Numbered from the stretch's first letter, positions 1 through 8,499 are shown. The stretch is 64,000 nt of DNA from SAR202 cluster bacterium bin22 (GCA_002238505.1 MPMM01000002.1:372001-436000), one strand, 5' to 3'. Notes: generated by a model not told the origin, from the sequence alone. Numbers and translations are program-made.

Positions 1-603
1 CTCCGCTCGGAACCCTCATGGCTGGTTGATAATGGCCCGCTGGACTTTTATGACGTAAAGGGAATGTTGACCTCCATGCTGGCCCTGCTGGGTCTAACGC
101 CATCCTGGGAACCTGCATCAGGGGAGGAGAATCCTGCCCTGCATCCCGGTCGGGCCGCAAGGATCATGTGCAGCGGATCCCAAATAGGTGTGCTGGGTGA
201 ATTGCACCCATCAATCGCCGAACGTTTCGATCTGAGGTACCGGCCCGCAGTAGTGTTCGAGATTTATTTGGACGATCTGCTGACATTGCCTGCCGGGTCG
301 GGCCGGAATTTCCAATCGTTAACCCGGTTCCCGTCAGCTCACCGAGATGTGGCTCTGGTTGTGCCTGAAGAAGTGCCTGCCGGCAACGTTCAGGAAATCC
401 TGGACCGCCATCGCCTGGTTGAAAGGGTGGAGTTGTTCGATGTTTACGCTGGGGAGAACCTGGAAGCTGGCATGAAGTCCCTGGCCTTCCACGTTTACTT
501 CCAGTCGTCCGACCACACTTTGACCGCCGAAGAGGTTAACCGCACCCTGGACGGATTGCTTCGGATTCTCCAGCGTGACGTGGGAGCCACGCTAAGGGAC
601 TAG
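1..603 (+). CDS. pheT: Phenylalanyl-tRNA synthetase beta subunit, C-terminal part
   Basis: Cytoplasmic PheRS beta chain, which with PheS charges tRNA-Phe. Only the C-terminal 200 codons are present; the frame is open from base 1, so the gene begins outside the window. The start shows a DFYDVKG motif typical of the B3/B4-to-core region of PheT, and the last ~95 residues form the ferredoxin-like anticodon-binding domain (FPSAHRDVALVV, then LFDVYAGENL, then SLAFHVYFQSSDHTLT). The stop is TAG. The moeA start lies 68 bp downstream on the same strand. The internal ATG at 64 is not the true start because the upstream codons match the family. Identification is firm. Confidence 0.95.
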   Translation, partial: LRSEPSWLVDNGPLDFYDVKGMLTSMLALLGLTPSWEPASGEENPALHPGRAARIMCSGSQIGVLGELHPSIAERFDLRYRPAVVFEIYLDDLLTLPAGSGRNFQSLTRFPSAHRDVALVVPEEVPAGNVQEILDRHRLVERVELFDVYAGENLEAGMKSLAFHVYFQSSDHTLTAEEVNRTLDGLLRILQRDVGATLRD

Positions 604-670
604 CTCGGTGGCTTCGCAAACAGACGAAGCCGTTCGCAGTCTTCAATTCGCATCCCTTTAAGGACTAGTT

Positions 671-2044
671 ATGCAAACACCGCACCAGGGTCATCAAGAA
701 TCTGCTGGCCACGGGCACGGTCACCACGCCCCTCCCCATGACCACGGTCATCGGCATGTTGGCGAGGATATGCTCTCGGTCGAGGAAGCCCACCGTCAGA
801 TCATGGCTTGCTTCGCTCCCCTTGAGGTAGAGGAGAAGCCCATACTGGACTGCCTGGGTCAGACCCTGGCAATTGAAGTGCGCTCACCTCTGGCCCTTCC
901 GCCGCTGGCCAATTCCGGTATGGACGGCTACGCTGTCCGACGGGATGACATTATTGGCGCGTCCGAAGATTCTCCCAGGAATCTGCGAGTCATCGGCCTG
1001 GTGGCCGCCGGGCAGGTCTCAGACCAGACGGTGGAGCCCGGCACGGCTATTCGCATCATGACGGGAGCGCCGGTGCCGTCGGGGGCAGATACGGTGGTGC
1101 CTTTCGAGGAAACCGATGAGATTAACAGGCGCTCCTCGGGCAGGACACTGGCTGACATAGACATTCAGGCCGACCTTCCCTTGGGCTGCAACGTGCGGCC
1201 CGCCGGAGAAGATGTCAGGGAGGGAGACCTGGTGCTCGAAGCCGGCACCGTTGTCAGGTCGGCGGAGATAGGCGTTTTGGCGTCGCTGGGCCTGGCAAGC
1301 GCCCGTGTCATTCGCCGCCCCCTGGTATCGGTCCTCTCCACTGGTGACGAGTTGGCATCGCTGGGAGAGCAGCTTTCCGGAGGCAAGATTTACGACAGCA
1401 ACAGTTTTAGCGTGGCCGCTTCTGTAGTGGCCGCCGGGGGTATTCCCAAAGTCCTGGGCATAGCCCGTGATAGCCTGGAAGACATGCACCGCAAGCTGGA
1501 AGAGGTGGTCAATTCCGACCTGCTGGTAACCTCCGCTGGGGTTTCCAAGGGCGACTATGATGTGGTAAAGGACGTACTGACCGAGCGGGGCGATATCAAC
1601 TTTTGGTCGGTGCGGATGCGCCCCGCCAAGCCCCTGGCCTTCGGTATGCTGCGGGGCGATCCGGTAAACGGAACGGGGAAGCCGGTACCGCTAATGGGTC
1701 TGCCCGGCAATCCGGTCAGCGCCATGGTGGCCTTTGAGATGTTTGCCCGCCCGGCGATTCGGACCATGCTTGGGCGAAAACGCTTGGGACGACCGATGGT
1801 CGAGGGAATCTTGACCGCGCCTATTTATAACTCCGACGGTCGCCGGGTTTACGCTCGGGTGGAAGTGGAAAAACGAGATGGAGTCTATTATGCCAACCCC
1901 ACCGGGCCCCAGGGCTCCAACATACTGACATCCATGTCCCGGGCCAATGCCCTGGCAATATGTCCCGACCACCTTTCCCGCAAGGATGCCGGCGAACAGG
2001 TGGACATTATCATGCTCGACTGGAACGAAGAGGTAGATATATGA
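671..2044 (+). CDS. moeA: Molybdopterin molybdenumtransferase MoeA with His-rich N-terminus
   Basis: Inserts molybdate into adenylated molybdopterin in the last step of basic molybdenum cofactor synthesis. The 457 residues include the MoeA core: SGMDGYAV around residue 81, a GAPVPSGADTVVP segment, STGDEL around 223, TSAGVSKGDYD with the conserved GD turn, and GLPGNPVSA near 343. The first ~30 residues are unusual: after MQTPHQGHQESAG comes HGHGHHAPPHDHGHRH, a potential metal-binding tail absent from typical MoeA. An AAGGA-like ribosome site precedes the ATG. The gene ends in a normal UGA and overlaps the next start by 4 bp (ATGA), so the pair is probably translationally coupled. Confidence 0.94.
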   Translation: MQTPHQGHQESAGHGHGHHAPPHDHGHRHVGEDMLSVEEAHRQIMACFAPLEVEEKPILDCLGQTLAIEVRSPLALPPLANSGMDGYAVRRDDIIGASEDSPRNLRVIGLVAAGQVSDQTVEPGTAIRIMTGAPVPSGADTVVPFEETDEINRRSSGRTLADIDIQADLPLGCNVRPAGEDVREGDLVLEAGTVVRSAEIGVLASLGLASARVIRRPLVSVLSTGDELASLGEQLSGGKIYDSNSFSVAASVVAAGGIPKVLGIARDSLEDMHRKLEEVVNSDLLVTSAGVSKGDYDVVKDVLTERGDINFWSVRMRPAKPLAFGMLRGDPVNGTGKPVPLMGLPGNPVSAMVAFEMFARPAIRTMLGRKRLGRPMVEGILTAPIYNSDGRRVYARVEVEKRDGVYYANPTGPQGSNILTSMSRANALAICPDHLSRKDAGEQVDIIMLDWNEEVDI

Positions 2045-2466
2045 CGATCCCCAACCCGGATGTGTCCCAGCAGGAAGAGGAAATCCCTTCCTATCATGTC
2101 AGCTTTGATCGGTTGGATCAGTTGAACCGGTCGGCCATTACTCTGCTGGCGGCCCGGCGACCCGCCATGGTTCCCTCCATGCTCAAGGAGAATAGCGAGC
2201 TGGACAATCCCCAGGAGATTCTGAGTGAGATAGCCGAATATTGCGGAACTGAAGACGACTATATAGACTCAGGCATGCCGTTGCAGGAAATAATTTTCCG
2301 GACTCTACTGGCCCGCCGCAACGAGCCGATGGCTCTCAGTGAACTTCACGATGAGCTTACGCAACGCTGGTCCACGCCGGTTCGACCCATCAATCTCACA
2401 TTGAGAACCCTGGAACGCATTCTCGACAGCGACGACTACTATGGCTTCGCGCGGGTGGAGGACTAA
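2041..2466 (+). CDS. Hypothetical protein coupled to moeA
   Basis: Product not recognised; 141 residues, acidic and soluble, with no signal peptide or membrane segment. The start is placed at the ATG within the ATGA overlap with the moeA stop; an earlier in-frame start at 1960 would lie inside moeA. The C-terminal ~75 residues (IIFRTLLARRNEPMALSELHDEL, then a Leu-rich helix and SDDYYGFAR) look like a winged-helix fold with a recognition-helix-like segment and a short wing; this is inferred from the residue pattern only. The tight coupling suggests a role beside MoeA (regulator or partner of molybdenum cofactor use), but nothing in the sequence proves it. Confidence 0.72.
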   Translation: MTIPNPDVSQQEEEIPSYHVSFDRLDQLNRSAITLLAARRPAMVPSMLKENSELDNPQEILSEIAEYCGTEDDYIDSGMPLQEIIFRTLLARRNEPMALSELHDELTQRWSTPVRPINLTLRTLERILDSDDYYGFARVED

Positions 2467-2513
2467 GAAAGGCCAAACCTGAACAGTATTGGCATAAGCT
2501 CCCGAACTACTGT

Positions 2514-2554
2514 CAAAGAAAAAACGGGGCGGCTGAAAAACAGTCCGCCCCGTT
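2514..2554 (-). terminator. Rho-independent terminator of the infC-rpmI-rplT operon
   Basis: A perfect 10-bp stem (2523-2532 with 2545-2554, AACGGGGCGG and its complement) is extended inside the loop by CTG/CAG. Reading the minus strand, it is followed by TTTTTTCTTTG, a good U-tract. It lies 76 bp beyond the rplT stop and also just past the end of the plus-strand gene at 2466, for which the T-tract is weak. Confidence 0.8.
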
Positions 2555-2573
2555 GTCTGTTACACGACAAGAA

Positions 2574-2599
2574 ACCATTCCCGGGTTATTGGGAATGGT
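2574..2599. repeat. Inverted repeat downstream of rplT
   Basis: ACCATTCCC and GGGAATGGT form a perfect 9-bp stem with an 8-nt loop, between the rplT stop and the main terminator. There is no strong T-tract on the minus side. It could be an auxiliary terminator or an RNA-stabilising hairpin. Confidence 0.5.
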
Positions 2600-2629
2600 C
2601 TCGTTTAATTTACTTGAAGGAAAGTGGGA

Positions 2630-2992
2630 TCAGGCAGCTGTTTTGGCTTCGTTGGAAATGCCAATCAGCTTGTCAAAGCCGGCGGGATCGTTCACCGCCA
2701 GATCGGCCAGCATCTTGCGGTCCACTTCGACACCGGCCAGCTTGAGGCCATACATAAACTGGCTGTAATTGGTACCTGATTGCCGACAGGCAGCGCCGAT
2801 ACGGACAATCCACAGTCGACGGAAATCGCCTTTCCTCTCGCGGCGGTGCCGGTAGGAATAACTCCAAGCGTGGAGCAGCGCTTCCTTGGCCCATTTATAG
2901 TTTCGGCTGGAGGATCCCTGGTATCCTCGGGCCGCTGACAATACTTTCTTATGGCGGTGGCGCTTGGTGACGCCGCGTTTGACTCTGGACAA
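2630..2992 (-). CDS. rplT: 50S ribosomal protein L20
   Basis: Large-subunit protein required early in 50S assembly and, in other bacteria, a translational repressor of its own operon. The 120 residues match the family length and features: start MSRVKRGVTKRHRHKKVL, the AARGYQGSSSRNYKWAKEALLHA helix region, RRERKGDFRRLWIVRI, and the C-terminal globular part FMYGLKLAGVEVDRKMLADLA. It is the last gene of the conserved infC-rpmI-rplT operon, 31 bp after rpmI, and is followed by a terminator. Confidence 0.98.
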   Translation of the reverse strand: MSRVKRGVTKRHRHKKVLSAARGYQGSSSRNYKWAKEALLHAWSYSYRHRRERKGDFRRLWIVRIGAACRQSGTNYSQFMYGLKLAGVEVDRKMLADLAVNDPAGFDKLIGISNEAKTAA

Positions 2993-3023
2993 CGTTAAAC
3001 TCCGGGGTAAATTAACCGACGAC

Positions 3024-3224
3024 CTATGCGTCGTAGGGGATCAACTGGCTCAACCGCTTGACGTCCGCCTTGTCCACGTGGAGCTTGGCGTCGTACTTGC
3101 GGGTTACCTTCTTGGGCTTCTTGCGTCGCAGGTGACTGCTCATGCGCTTGCGCCGCATTAACTTGCCCGAGCCGGTCACATGAAATCGGGCCTTGGCGCC
3201 CTTGTGTGTCTTAAGCTTCGGCAT
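3024..3224 (-). CDS. rpmI: 50S ribosomal protein L35
   Basis: Small, very basic large-subunit protein of 66 residues, the usual size. It starts [14 protein letters not shown] and contains the typical [23 protein letters not shown] run. It lies between infC and rplT in the universal order; its ATG overlaps the last 14 bp of infC, implying translational coupling. Confidence 0.98.
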   Translation of the reverse strand: MPKLKTHKGAKARFHVTGSGKLMRRKRMSSHLRRKKPKKVTRKYDAKLHVDKADVKRLSQLIPYDA

Positions 3225-3774
3225 TGGCTAGGTCTTCCACTTTCTTCTCGGATTTTTCAGGCTTGGCCGGATTCGGAATCAATATCATGGACAAGGCCCG
3301 GCCTTCCATTGACGGGGGCTTTTCCAGCCGCACTTCTTCCTTGAGATCGTCGGCTACTTTCTTGAGAAGCGATAGCCCCAGTTGCTGGTGCACCGCCTCA
3401 CGGCCACGGAAACGTACGGTCAACTTGACCTTGGACCCGTCATCGATAAACTCCTTGACCTTGCGGAGTTTCGCGTCCAGATCATGTTCACCGATGTTTG
3501 GCCGGAAGCGCACTTCCCGCAACTCGGTATTCTTCTGGGCCTTCTTTGATTCCCGTTCTTTCTTCGAGTAAAGGTAGCGCAGTTTTCCGTAATCCAGCAG
3601 GCGACAAACCGGGGGATCTGCATTGGGAGCCACTTCCACCAGGTCGACACCATCCTGCCGTGCCTTTTGCAAGGCTTCAGCCAGGGGCATTAGTCCAAGC
3701 TGCTCTCCGTTCTCTCCGATAACGCGAACGCGGGGCGTCCTGATCTGCTCGTTTACTCTATACTGCCTTGCTAT
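3211..3774 (-). CDS. infC: Translation initiation factor IF-3, apparent AUA start
   Basis: IF-3 binds the 30S subunit and discriminates against non-AUG initiation. The conserved N-terminal sequence [20 protein letters not shown] lies upstream of the first in-frame ATG (3690), so that ATG is internal. In this frame a TAA lies shortly upstream, and no ATG, GTG or TTG lies between it and the conserved part. The best start is ATA at 3772-3774, eight bases after a strong GGAGGT (3783-3788). This gives 187 residues, a normal length. The body carries [19 protein letters not shown] and the KEIRFRP-like [10 protein letters not shown]. Rare AUU/AUC/AUA starts in infC are the known basis of IF-3 autoregulation. 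The gene overlaps rpmI by 14 bp. Confidence 0.93.
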   Translation of the reverse strand: MARQYRVNEQIRTPRVRVIGENGEQLGLMPLAEALQKARQDGVDLVEVAPNADPPVCRLLDYGKLRYLYSKKERESKKAQKNTELREVRFRPNIGEHDLDAKLRKVKEFIDDGSKVKLTVRFRGREAVHQQLGLSLLKKVADDLKEEVRLEKPPSMEGRALSMILIPNPAKPEKSEKKVEDLANAEA

Positions 3775-3830
3775 TCTCTCTTACCTCCGAAAGATTTTCG
3801 TAGGGGTACCTGTTCAGGAAGGGTTGAAAC

Positions 3831-3859
3831 AATGTAGCACACGGCCCATTGGGAGTCAA
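3831..3859 (-). promoter_or_regulatory. Sigma70-type promoter of infC-rpmI-rplT
   Basis: On the minus strand TTGACT (3854-3859) and TACATT (3831-3836) are separated by exactly 17 bp. The predicted transcript start near 3824 leaves a leader of about 50 nt before the infC AUA start, with the GGAGGT site inside it. I saw no clear attenuator hairpin in this short leader. Confidence 0.65.
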
Positions 3860-3994
3860 TCTGCAGTCGTTGCGCTATATTACGGGTTGTACTAGTTGTG
3901 ATACTCGGAAATTCTTTCCTGAACGCCAATTTGCCGCCGGTAGCCCGGCTTACCCGGAGTTTGCACAGTATCGATTGCGGCATCCAGTGGCCCG

Positions 3995-5203
3995 TTATCT
4001 CAGGGACAACATCCTTTCCAGGGCAATGTTGGAGTCCCGTCGAACGTCCTCGGGTACCGTTATCTGGTTGCTTACCACTCCCTCAGCCAGTCCTTCCAGC
4101 ACCCAAAGCAGGTATGCCGGGTGAATCCGGTACATCGTAGAGCAAGGGCAGCTTACCGGGTCCAGGCAGAATATCGTCTTGTCAGGATTCTGCAACGCCA
4201 GTCGGTTTACCAGGCTGATTTCAGTTCCCACAGCCCAAATGCTCCCCGCAGGGGCTTCATTGATAGCCTTGCGGATGAACTCGGTGGACCCGTTCATGTC
4301 AGCCACCTGGAGGGTTTCCATGGGGCACTCCGGGTGTACCAGCACGTTTACGTCAGGAAAACGCTCGCGGGCAGACTGTACCTGGGCCGGTGTAAATCGT
4401 GTGTGGACTGAGCAATGGCCCTGCCACAAAACCATCTTGGCGTTCCGCAATTGTTCAGGAGTGTTGCCTCCCAGGCGCTTGAACGGATTCCACACAACCA
4501 TCTCTTCCAGCGGAATGCCCAGCTTCAACGCCGTATTGCGACCAAGATGCTGGTCGGGCAGGAACAGGACCCGTTCAGCCTCCTGGAAGGCCCACTCCAG
4601 CACTGCCGTTGCGTTGGATGAGGTACAAACGGCGCCATTATTCCGGCCGCACAAAGCCTTGATGCCTGCAATGGAGTTCATGTAGGTGATGGGGACGATT
4701 CCGCCATGGTCGCCCAACACGTCCTGAAGGTCGTCCCACGCATCTTCTACATCGTCCATAGGGGCCATGTCGGCCATTGAACAGCCCGCCGTAATGTTGG
4801 GAAGGATTACCTGCTGGTGCGGAGCGCACAGGATGCAGGCGGTCTCGGCCATGAAGTGAACGCCGCAGAAGACGATATAACTGGCCTCCGGGCGGGAAGC
4901 AGCTTCCTGGGACAGCAAGAATGAGTCTCCCTGGAAATCTGCGTACTTGATGATTTCTTCCCGCTGGTAGTGATGGCCCAGGATAGTTACGTCTGTGCCC
5001 AGCTTCTGCCTCACCTGGTGGATTCTATTGTCCAGTTCTTCCGGCGAGCACCTCAGGTATTCGGGCGGGATTTTCTGCCACCGCACATTGATGGCCAGTT
5101 CTTCCGCGAGAGACTTTGCCGGCAGTTCGTCTTCCGGCCGGCAAAAGGCTGCGTGCTCTATTTCGCTCAGGGGTATGGTAGGCGTCCTGGGCTTTGTTGC
5201 CAT
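3995..5203 (-). CDS. nadA: Quinolinate synthase A
   Basis: 4Fe-4S enzyme condensing iminoaspartate with dihydroxyacetone phosphate to quinolinate in de novo NAD synthesis. About 402 residues. Diagnostic segments are ILGHHYQREEI, FCGVHFMAETA, the cluster Cys in VHFMAETACILC, TYMNS, SSNATAVLEWA, FLPDQHLGRN, the GHCSVHTRF cysteine, VHPECPMET, VGTEISLVNRL and CPCSTMYRI. The ATG at 5203 sits about 5 bases after GGGAG; a GTG two codons earlier (5209) is the alternative. NadB and NadC, the other enzymes of the pathway, are encoded 33 kb away on the opposite strand. Confidence 0.97.
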   Translation of the reverse strand: MATKPRTPTIPLSEIEHAAFCRPEDELPAKSLAEELAINVRWQKIPPEYLRCSPEELDNRIHQVRQKLGTDVTILGHHYQREEIIKYADFQGDSFLLSQEAASRPEASYIVFCGVHFMAETACILCAPHQQVILPNITAGCSMADMAPMDDVEDAWDDLQDVLGDHGGIVPITYMNSIAGIKALCGRNNGAVCTSSNATAVLEWAFQEAERVLFLPDQHLGRNTALKLGIPLEEMVVWNPFKRLGGNTPEQLRNAKMVLWQGHCSVHTRFTPAQVQSARERFPDVNVLVHPECPMETLQVADMNGSTEFIRKAINEAPAGSIWAVGTEISLVNRLALQNPDKTIFCLDPVSCPCSTMYRIHPAYLLWVLEGLAEGVVSNQITVPEDVRRDSNIALERMLSLR

Positions 5204-5353
5204 ATTCACTCCCTCGGTGCTTTGGAGGCTGCCGGTTCAGGGAAGGCTGCGATACATTATGTGCCGTAAATCACGGGCAGCCGGGGCAAACTGTTGAATG
5301 CATTGGGCTATGTTGCGCTTCTAGCCTCTTTCGTAGCGTTTAACAGAATATGC

Positions 5354-6658
5354 TTAGTCCAGCGATTGGGCCCTGCCCTGCAAAGCCCACGGGCTGGCAT
5401 TTTCGATTTCCGCCTGTATCAGTTGGCCTGCCAGGTTGGTGGAGCATCCATTGTCGTCATCTTCAGTTAGGAACACCAGCTTATCCGTGCGAGTGCGGCC
5501 CTGCCATTTGCCTCGCTTCCGACCTTCCACCAGCACCTCCATGGTATGGCCCACCAGTTTGGAGTTAGTCTGACTCAGGATATTCTCCTGAAGGGCGTCC
5601 AGTTCTTTCATCCGGCGGTCTTTAACCTCTGCCGGTACATCATCCTCCATGGTTCGGTGGGCAACGGTTCCGGGACGGGTTGAGTAGGCAGCGCAGTGGA
5701 CTTTGTCGAATTTCAATTCCGAAACCAGGTCCATGGTTCTACCGAACTGCTCTTCCGTTTCTCCCGGGAAACCAACGATTATGTCGGTGCTCATGGAGAC
5801 GGCGGGAATAGTCTCCCGAATGCGCCCGACCAGATCACGGTATTCGTCCCGAGTATAAGGACGGCGCATGTTCTGCAGGACCTCATCGTCGCCCGCCTGG
5901 ACCGGCAGGTTGATGTGTTCGCAGACTTTGGGGAGTTCTGCTACCGCTCGTATGATCCGGTCGTCCATGTATGACGGATGCGAGGTAAGGAAACGTATGC
6001 GGTCCAGCCCATCTATGTCGTTTAGACAGGTCAGCAGCTGAGACAAATCCGGTTTCTCCGGCAGGTCATATCCGTATGCGTCCACCGTCTGGCCCAGGAC
6101 CGTGACTTCACGGACACCCCGATTTACCAGCAGTTCAACTTCGCGGACCACCTCATCCACCGGACGGCTGACCTGGCGCCCCCTTCGATAGGGAATAATG
6201 CAGAAAGTGCACATCAGGTCGCACCCGTGGATGATGGGTACGTAGCAGGTAACATCAGGATGGGTGGGGGCCAGGGACCCTACGCAACCCTCCCAGTCCA
6301 GGCCCTTGCGCTGCCCCACCAGTTCCAGCAATGGCTCAAACTGCTGCGGCTGCATAAACAGGTCAACGTCAGGGAACCGCTTTTCCAGCTGGTCAGTCCT
6401 GGGGCCCACCATGCAACCCATCAGAGCCAGTACCCGGTCGGGCTGTTTCTTCTTGAGAGGATTGACCATCCACAGGTTGCCGACCACCTTATCCTCGGCT
6501 CCCTGCCTGACTACACAGGAATTCAGGACAATTACGTCAGCGGTCTTGGCGGTATCCACGGGCTGGAGGCCAAGCTGTTCCAGGGCTGACCCCAACCGTT
6601 CGGAGTCGGCCTTGTTCATCTGGCAGCCTATGGTCCAAATGTAGTAGGTATCCAGCAA
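5354..6658 (-). CDS. miaB: tRNA-2-methylthio-N6-dimethylallyladenosine synthase (MiaB family)
   Basis: Radical-SAM methylthiotransferase modifying A37 of tRNAs. The order is UPF0004 domain (WTIGCQMNKADSE, LNSCVVRQGAE, MGCMVGP giving three cluster Cys), radical SAM domain (IIHGCDLMCTFCIIPYRRGR with CxxxCxxC, then LGQTVDAYG) and a C-terminal TRAM domain (VLVEGRKRGKWQGRTRTDKLV). I place the start at TTG 6656-6658 (434 aa), because family members begin a few residues before YYIWTIGCQ. The in-frame ATG at 6814 would add 52 unconserved residues and lies inside a TATAAT box with no ribosome site. The exact start is uncertain. Confidence 0.93.
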   Translation of the reverse strand: MLDTYYIWTIGCQMNKADSERLGSALEQLGLQPVDTAKTADVIVLNSCVVRQGAEDKVVGNLWMVNPLKKKQPDRVLALMGCMVGPRTDQLEKRFPDVDLFMQPQQFEPLLELVGQRKGLDWEGCVGSLAPTHPDVTCYVPIIHGCDLMCTFCIIPYRRGRQVSRPVDEVVREVELLVNRGVREVTVLGQTVDAYGYDLPEKPDLSQLLTCLNDIDGLDRIRFLTSHPSYMDDRIIRAVAELPKVCEHINLPVQAGDDEVLQNMRRPYTRDEYRDLVGRIRETIPAVSMSTDIIVGFPGETEEQFGRTMDLVSELKFDKVHCAAYSTRPGTVAHRTMEDDVPAEVKDRRMKELDALQENILSQTNSKLVGHTMEVLVEGRKRGKWQGRTRTDKLVFLTEDDDNGCSTNLAGQLIQAEIENASPWALQGRAQSLD

Positions 6659-6812
6659 TTTAACCTGTTTCTCTAGTGAACTTGCCCGGCATCCACGGAT
6701 GCCGGGCAGAATAAGCTTATCGAATAACCGGGCCACACCTTTCAGAAGGAATGATTCTGCCCTCCGGAACCTCGTACGATAAGTCTGAGTTCCACGGAAG
6801 CGCCCTTGGCAC

Positions 6813-6842
6813 ATTATATACCAAATCTACAGCCCGGCTAAA
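6813..6842 (-). promoter_or_regulatory. Candidate promoter upstream of miaB
   Basis: On the minus strand a perfect TATAAT (6813-6818) is preceded, with an 18-bp spacer, by a poor -35 (TTTAGC, 6837-6842). The ATG at 6812-6814 overlaps the -10 box, which argues against that codon as the miaB start. Confidence 0.45.
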
Positions 6843-6875
6843 GCAGGGCCCAGGTGTTTAACCACTCTTGCCAAA

Positions 6876-6905
6876 ATTGCCCGCCGGATTACTCAGGCGG
6901 GCAAT
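6876..6905 (-). terminator. Rho-independent terminator after the beta-propeller gene
   Basis: A 10-bp perfect stem (ATTGCCCGCC with GGCGGGCAAT) and 10-nt loop, followed on the minus strand by a short TTTT tract. It lies 22 bp beyond the stop of the minus-strand gene ending at 6928 and separates it from miaB. Confidence 0.7.
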
Positions 6906-6927
6906 GATTTTCGCTCTCTCGGCTAAA

Positions 6928-7902
6928 TTATGCCTCGTTCGGAGTCCAGGCCAGCGCCCGAACTTCGGTGAATTCTTTCTTGAGCTTACTCCAGTTTTCC
7001 CCTCCGTCTTCGCTGCGGTACAGTTCGCCGTAAACGCTGTTCGCCAGAATCAGGTTGGGATCGGCAGGATTGGTGGCAAAGTTCCAGACTGGCGAGTTGG
7101 GTTCCACTGGCAGCGGCCGTTCTTCCCACGACTGCCCGCCGTCAGTGGAGCGGCGTATGGTTCCTGTGTTGCCGATGGCTGCGTCGCCGTTGGCCACAAA
7201 CATTACCTGCGGGTCGTCTGTCTTGACGGCCACCCAGCGACAGTAGGGCATCTCCAGCGTAGATGAAGACATCAGGGAGTCGAAGGTCGTGCCGTCGTCG
7301 CGACTGGCAAAAATTTCCCGTGGAGTGCTGACCAGCACCGTCTTCTCCTCGCCCAGGCTGAAGGCCATGCCGTGAATGTCGGGATTGGTTATTCCCTGCT
7401 CAACGTGGCTCCAGGTGTCCCCACCATCCCGGCTGACGTAAACACCGTCTATCTCGACCCCGGCCAGGACTGTGTCGGTATCCACCGGATCCACCAGCAA
7501 GGCCGTAACCCGTGGGTCGCCGATAGCGCATTCCTGTGCTATGTCGGCCGACAACTTCTCCCAGCTTTGGCCGCCATCCCTGCTCCGAAAGAGGAACGGC
7601 GGGCTGGTGCCCACGTAAATGTTTTCCGAGTTGGCCGGATTCACCGCGATGGACCAGATTTTCAGGCCTTCCATGGGCGAGTCCAGTTTCGCCCAGTGCA
7701 TGCCCGAGTCTTCGCTGCGGTAGAAGCCGTTCTCGGCGCCGGCATACACCACGCTGGCATTGCTGGGGTCCACCGTCAGCGCGCGGATCTGAGACTCCCC
7801 GGGGAAGGGGTTGCCCACCCGGCGCCAGCTTTCCCCTGAGTCGGCGCTATGGAAGAGGCCCGCACCCGTAGTTCCAACCATAATGCTGTAATTTCCAGAC
7901 AT
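6928..7902 (-). CDS. BNR/Ycf48-like beta-propeller protein
   Basis: About 324 residues of repeated blades with the Asp-box pattern S-x-D-x-G-x-x-W: SADSGESWRRV, SEDSGMHWAKL, SRDGGQSWEKL, SRDGGDTWSHV, STDGGQSWEER, SEDGGENWSKL. This is the sialidase/VPS10/Ycf48 type seven-bladed fold, used for glycan binding, structural or assembly roles. No signal peptide is seen, so it is probably cytoplasmic, and no catalytic residues of a sialidase are apparent. The start at 7902 is preceded by GGAGG at 8 nt; in-frame ATGs at 7917 and 7947 have no such site. Common in Chloroflexota as an uncharacterised glycosyl-hydrolase-like protein; substrate unknown. Confidence 0.82.
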   Translation of the reverse strand: MSGNYSIMVGTTGAGLFHSADSGESWRRVGNPFPGESQIRALTVDPSNASVVYAGAENGFYRSEDSGMHWAKLDSPMEGLKIWSIAVNPANSENIYVGTSPPFLFRSRDGGQSWEKLSADIAQECAIGDPRVTALLVDPVDTDTVLAGVEIDGVYVSRDGGDTWSHVEQGITNPDIHGMAFSLGEEKTVLVSTPREIFASRDDGTTFDSLMSSSTLEMPYCRWVAVKTDDPQVMFVANGDAAIGNTGTIRRSTDGGQSWEERPLPVEPNSPVWNFATNPADPNLILANSVYGELYRSEDGGENWSKLKKEFTEVRALAWTPNEA

Positions 7903-7998
7903 TCCTTCAACCTCCATACCGGCAATGCGCCAGCAAGAATTCGGCAATTGGTTTCACCTGACGTCTGGCCGACCTGCCTGAGGAGTAAAGACCCTACC

Positions 7999-8499
7999 TT
8001 AAGCGGTGGCCTGAGCCTGACGCGCCAGGGCTTCATCCCACGGACCCGAAAGGCGACCTTTGCTTGTTCCGCCGATCATATATCCACTCGGGTCGTGACC
8101 CCATTCGCTGGCCGGCATCTCGTATGAAAGCTCGATGCCATTGCCGTCCATGTCACGGATGTAAATTCCTATGGCATGGCCGTGGTCCGACACTCGCTCT
8201 ATGGGTATGTTCTTCTCCTTGACCCGTTCGTACAACTCCGCCAGGTCCTCCAGGCTGTGCATGTACCACGCCATGTGATTCAGGCCAACCTGTCCCCGTT
8301 GGGGTCCGGCAGCGTCATCCCCCACCTCTACCAGGGCGATTTCGTGGGAATTTCCAATGTCCGCGCTCATGAAGGCAGCCCGGCCCGGGGTGAATCCGTG
8401 AGTATGCAGGCCCAGCAGGTCTTCGTACCAGTCCCTGGCTCGCTCCGCGTTCCTGACGTAGATATTCACGTGGCCCAGTTGTCGTGGTATGTATCCCAT
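7999..8499 (-). CDS. VOC-family (glyoxalase/extradiol dioxygenase type I) protein
   Basis: Metal-dependent vicinal-oxygen-chelate fold of 166 residues made of two beta-alpha-beta-beta-beta modules. Likely metal ligands are the His in RQLGHVNIYV (about residue 10), the His in LNHMAWY (about 75) and the Glu in GIELSYE (about 124), the H-H-E set of type I extradiol dioxygenases. IRDMDGNGIEL is the usual end of the second module. A GGAGG site stands 8 bp before the ATG. Its size suits a single-domain catechol dioxygenase-like or lyase enzyme. With the nearby dehydrogenases it suggests catabolism of cyclic compounds, but the substrate cannot be read from sequence. Confidence 0.85.
   Translation of the reverse strand: MGYIPRQLGHVNIYVRNAERARDWYEDLLGLHTHGFTPGRAAFMSADIGNSHEIALVEVGDDAAGPQRGQVGLNHMAWYMHSLEDLAELYERVKEKNIPIERVSDHGHAIGIYIRDMDGNGIELSYEMPASEWGHDPSGYMIGGTSKGRLSGPWDEALARQAQATA

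Noticed and set aside
6659-6814. N-terminal extension of MiaB to the ATG at 6814
   Set aside because: The ATG lies in a TATAAT box without a ribosome site and the extra residues do not resemble the family.
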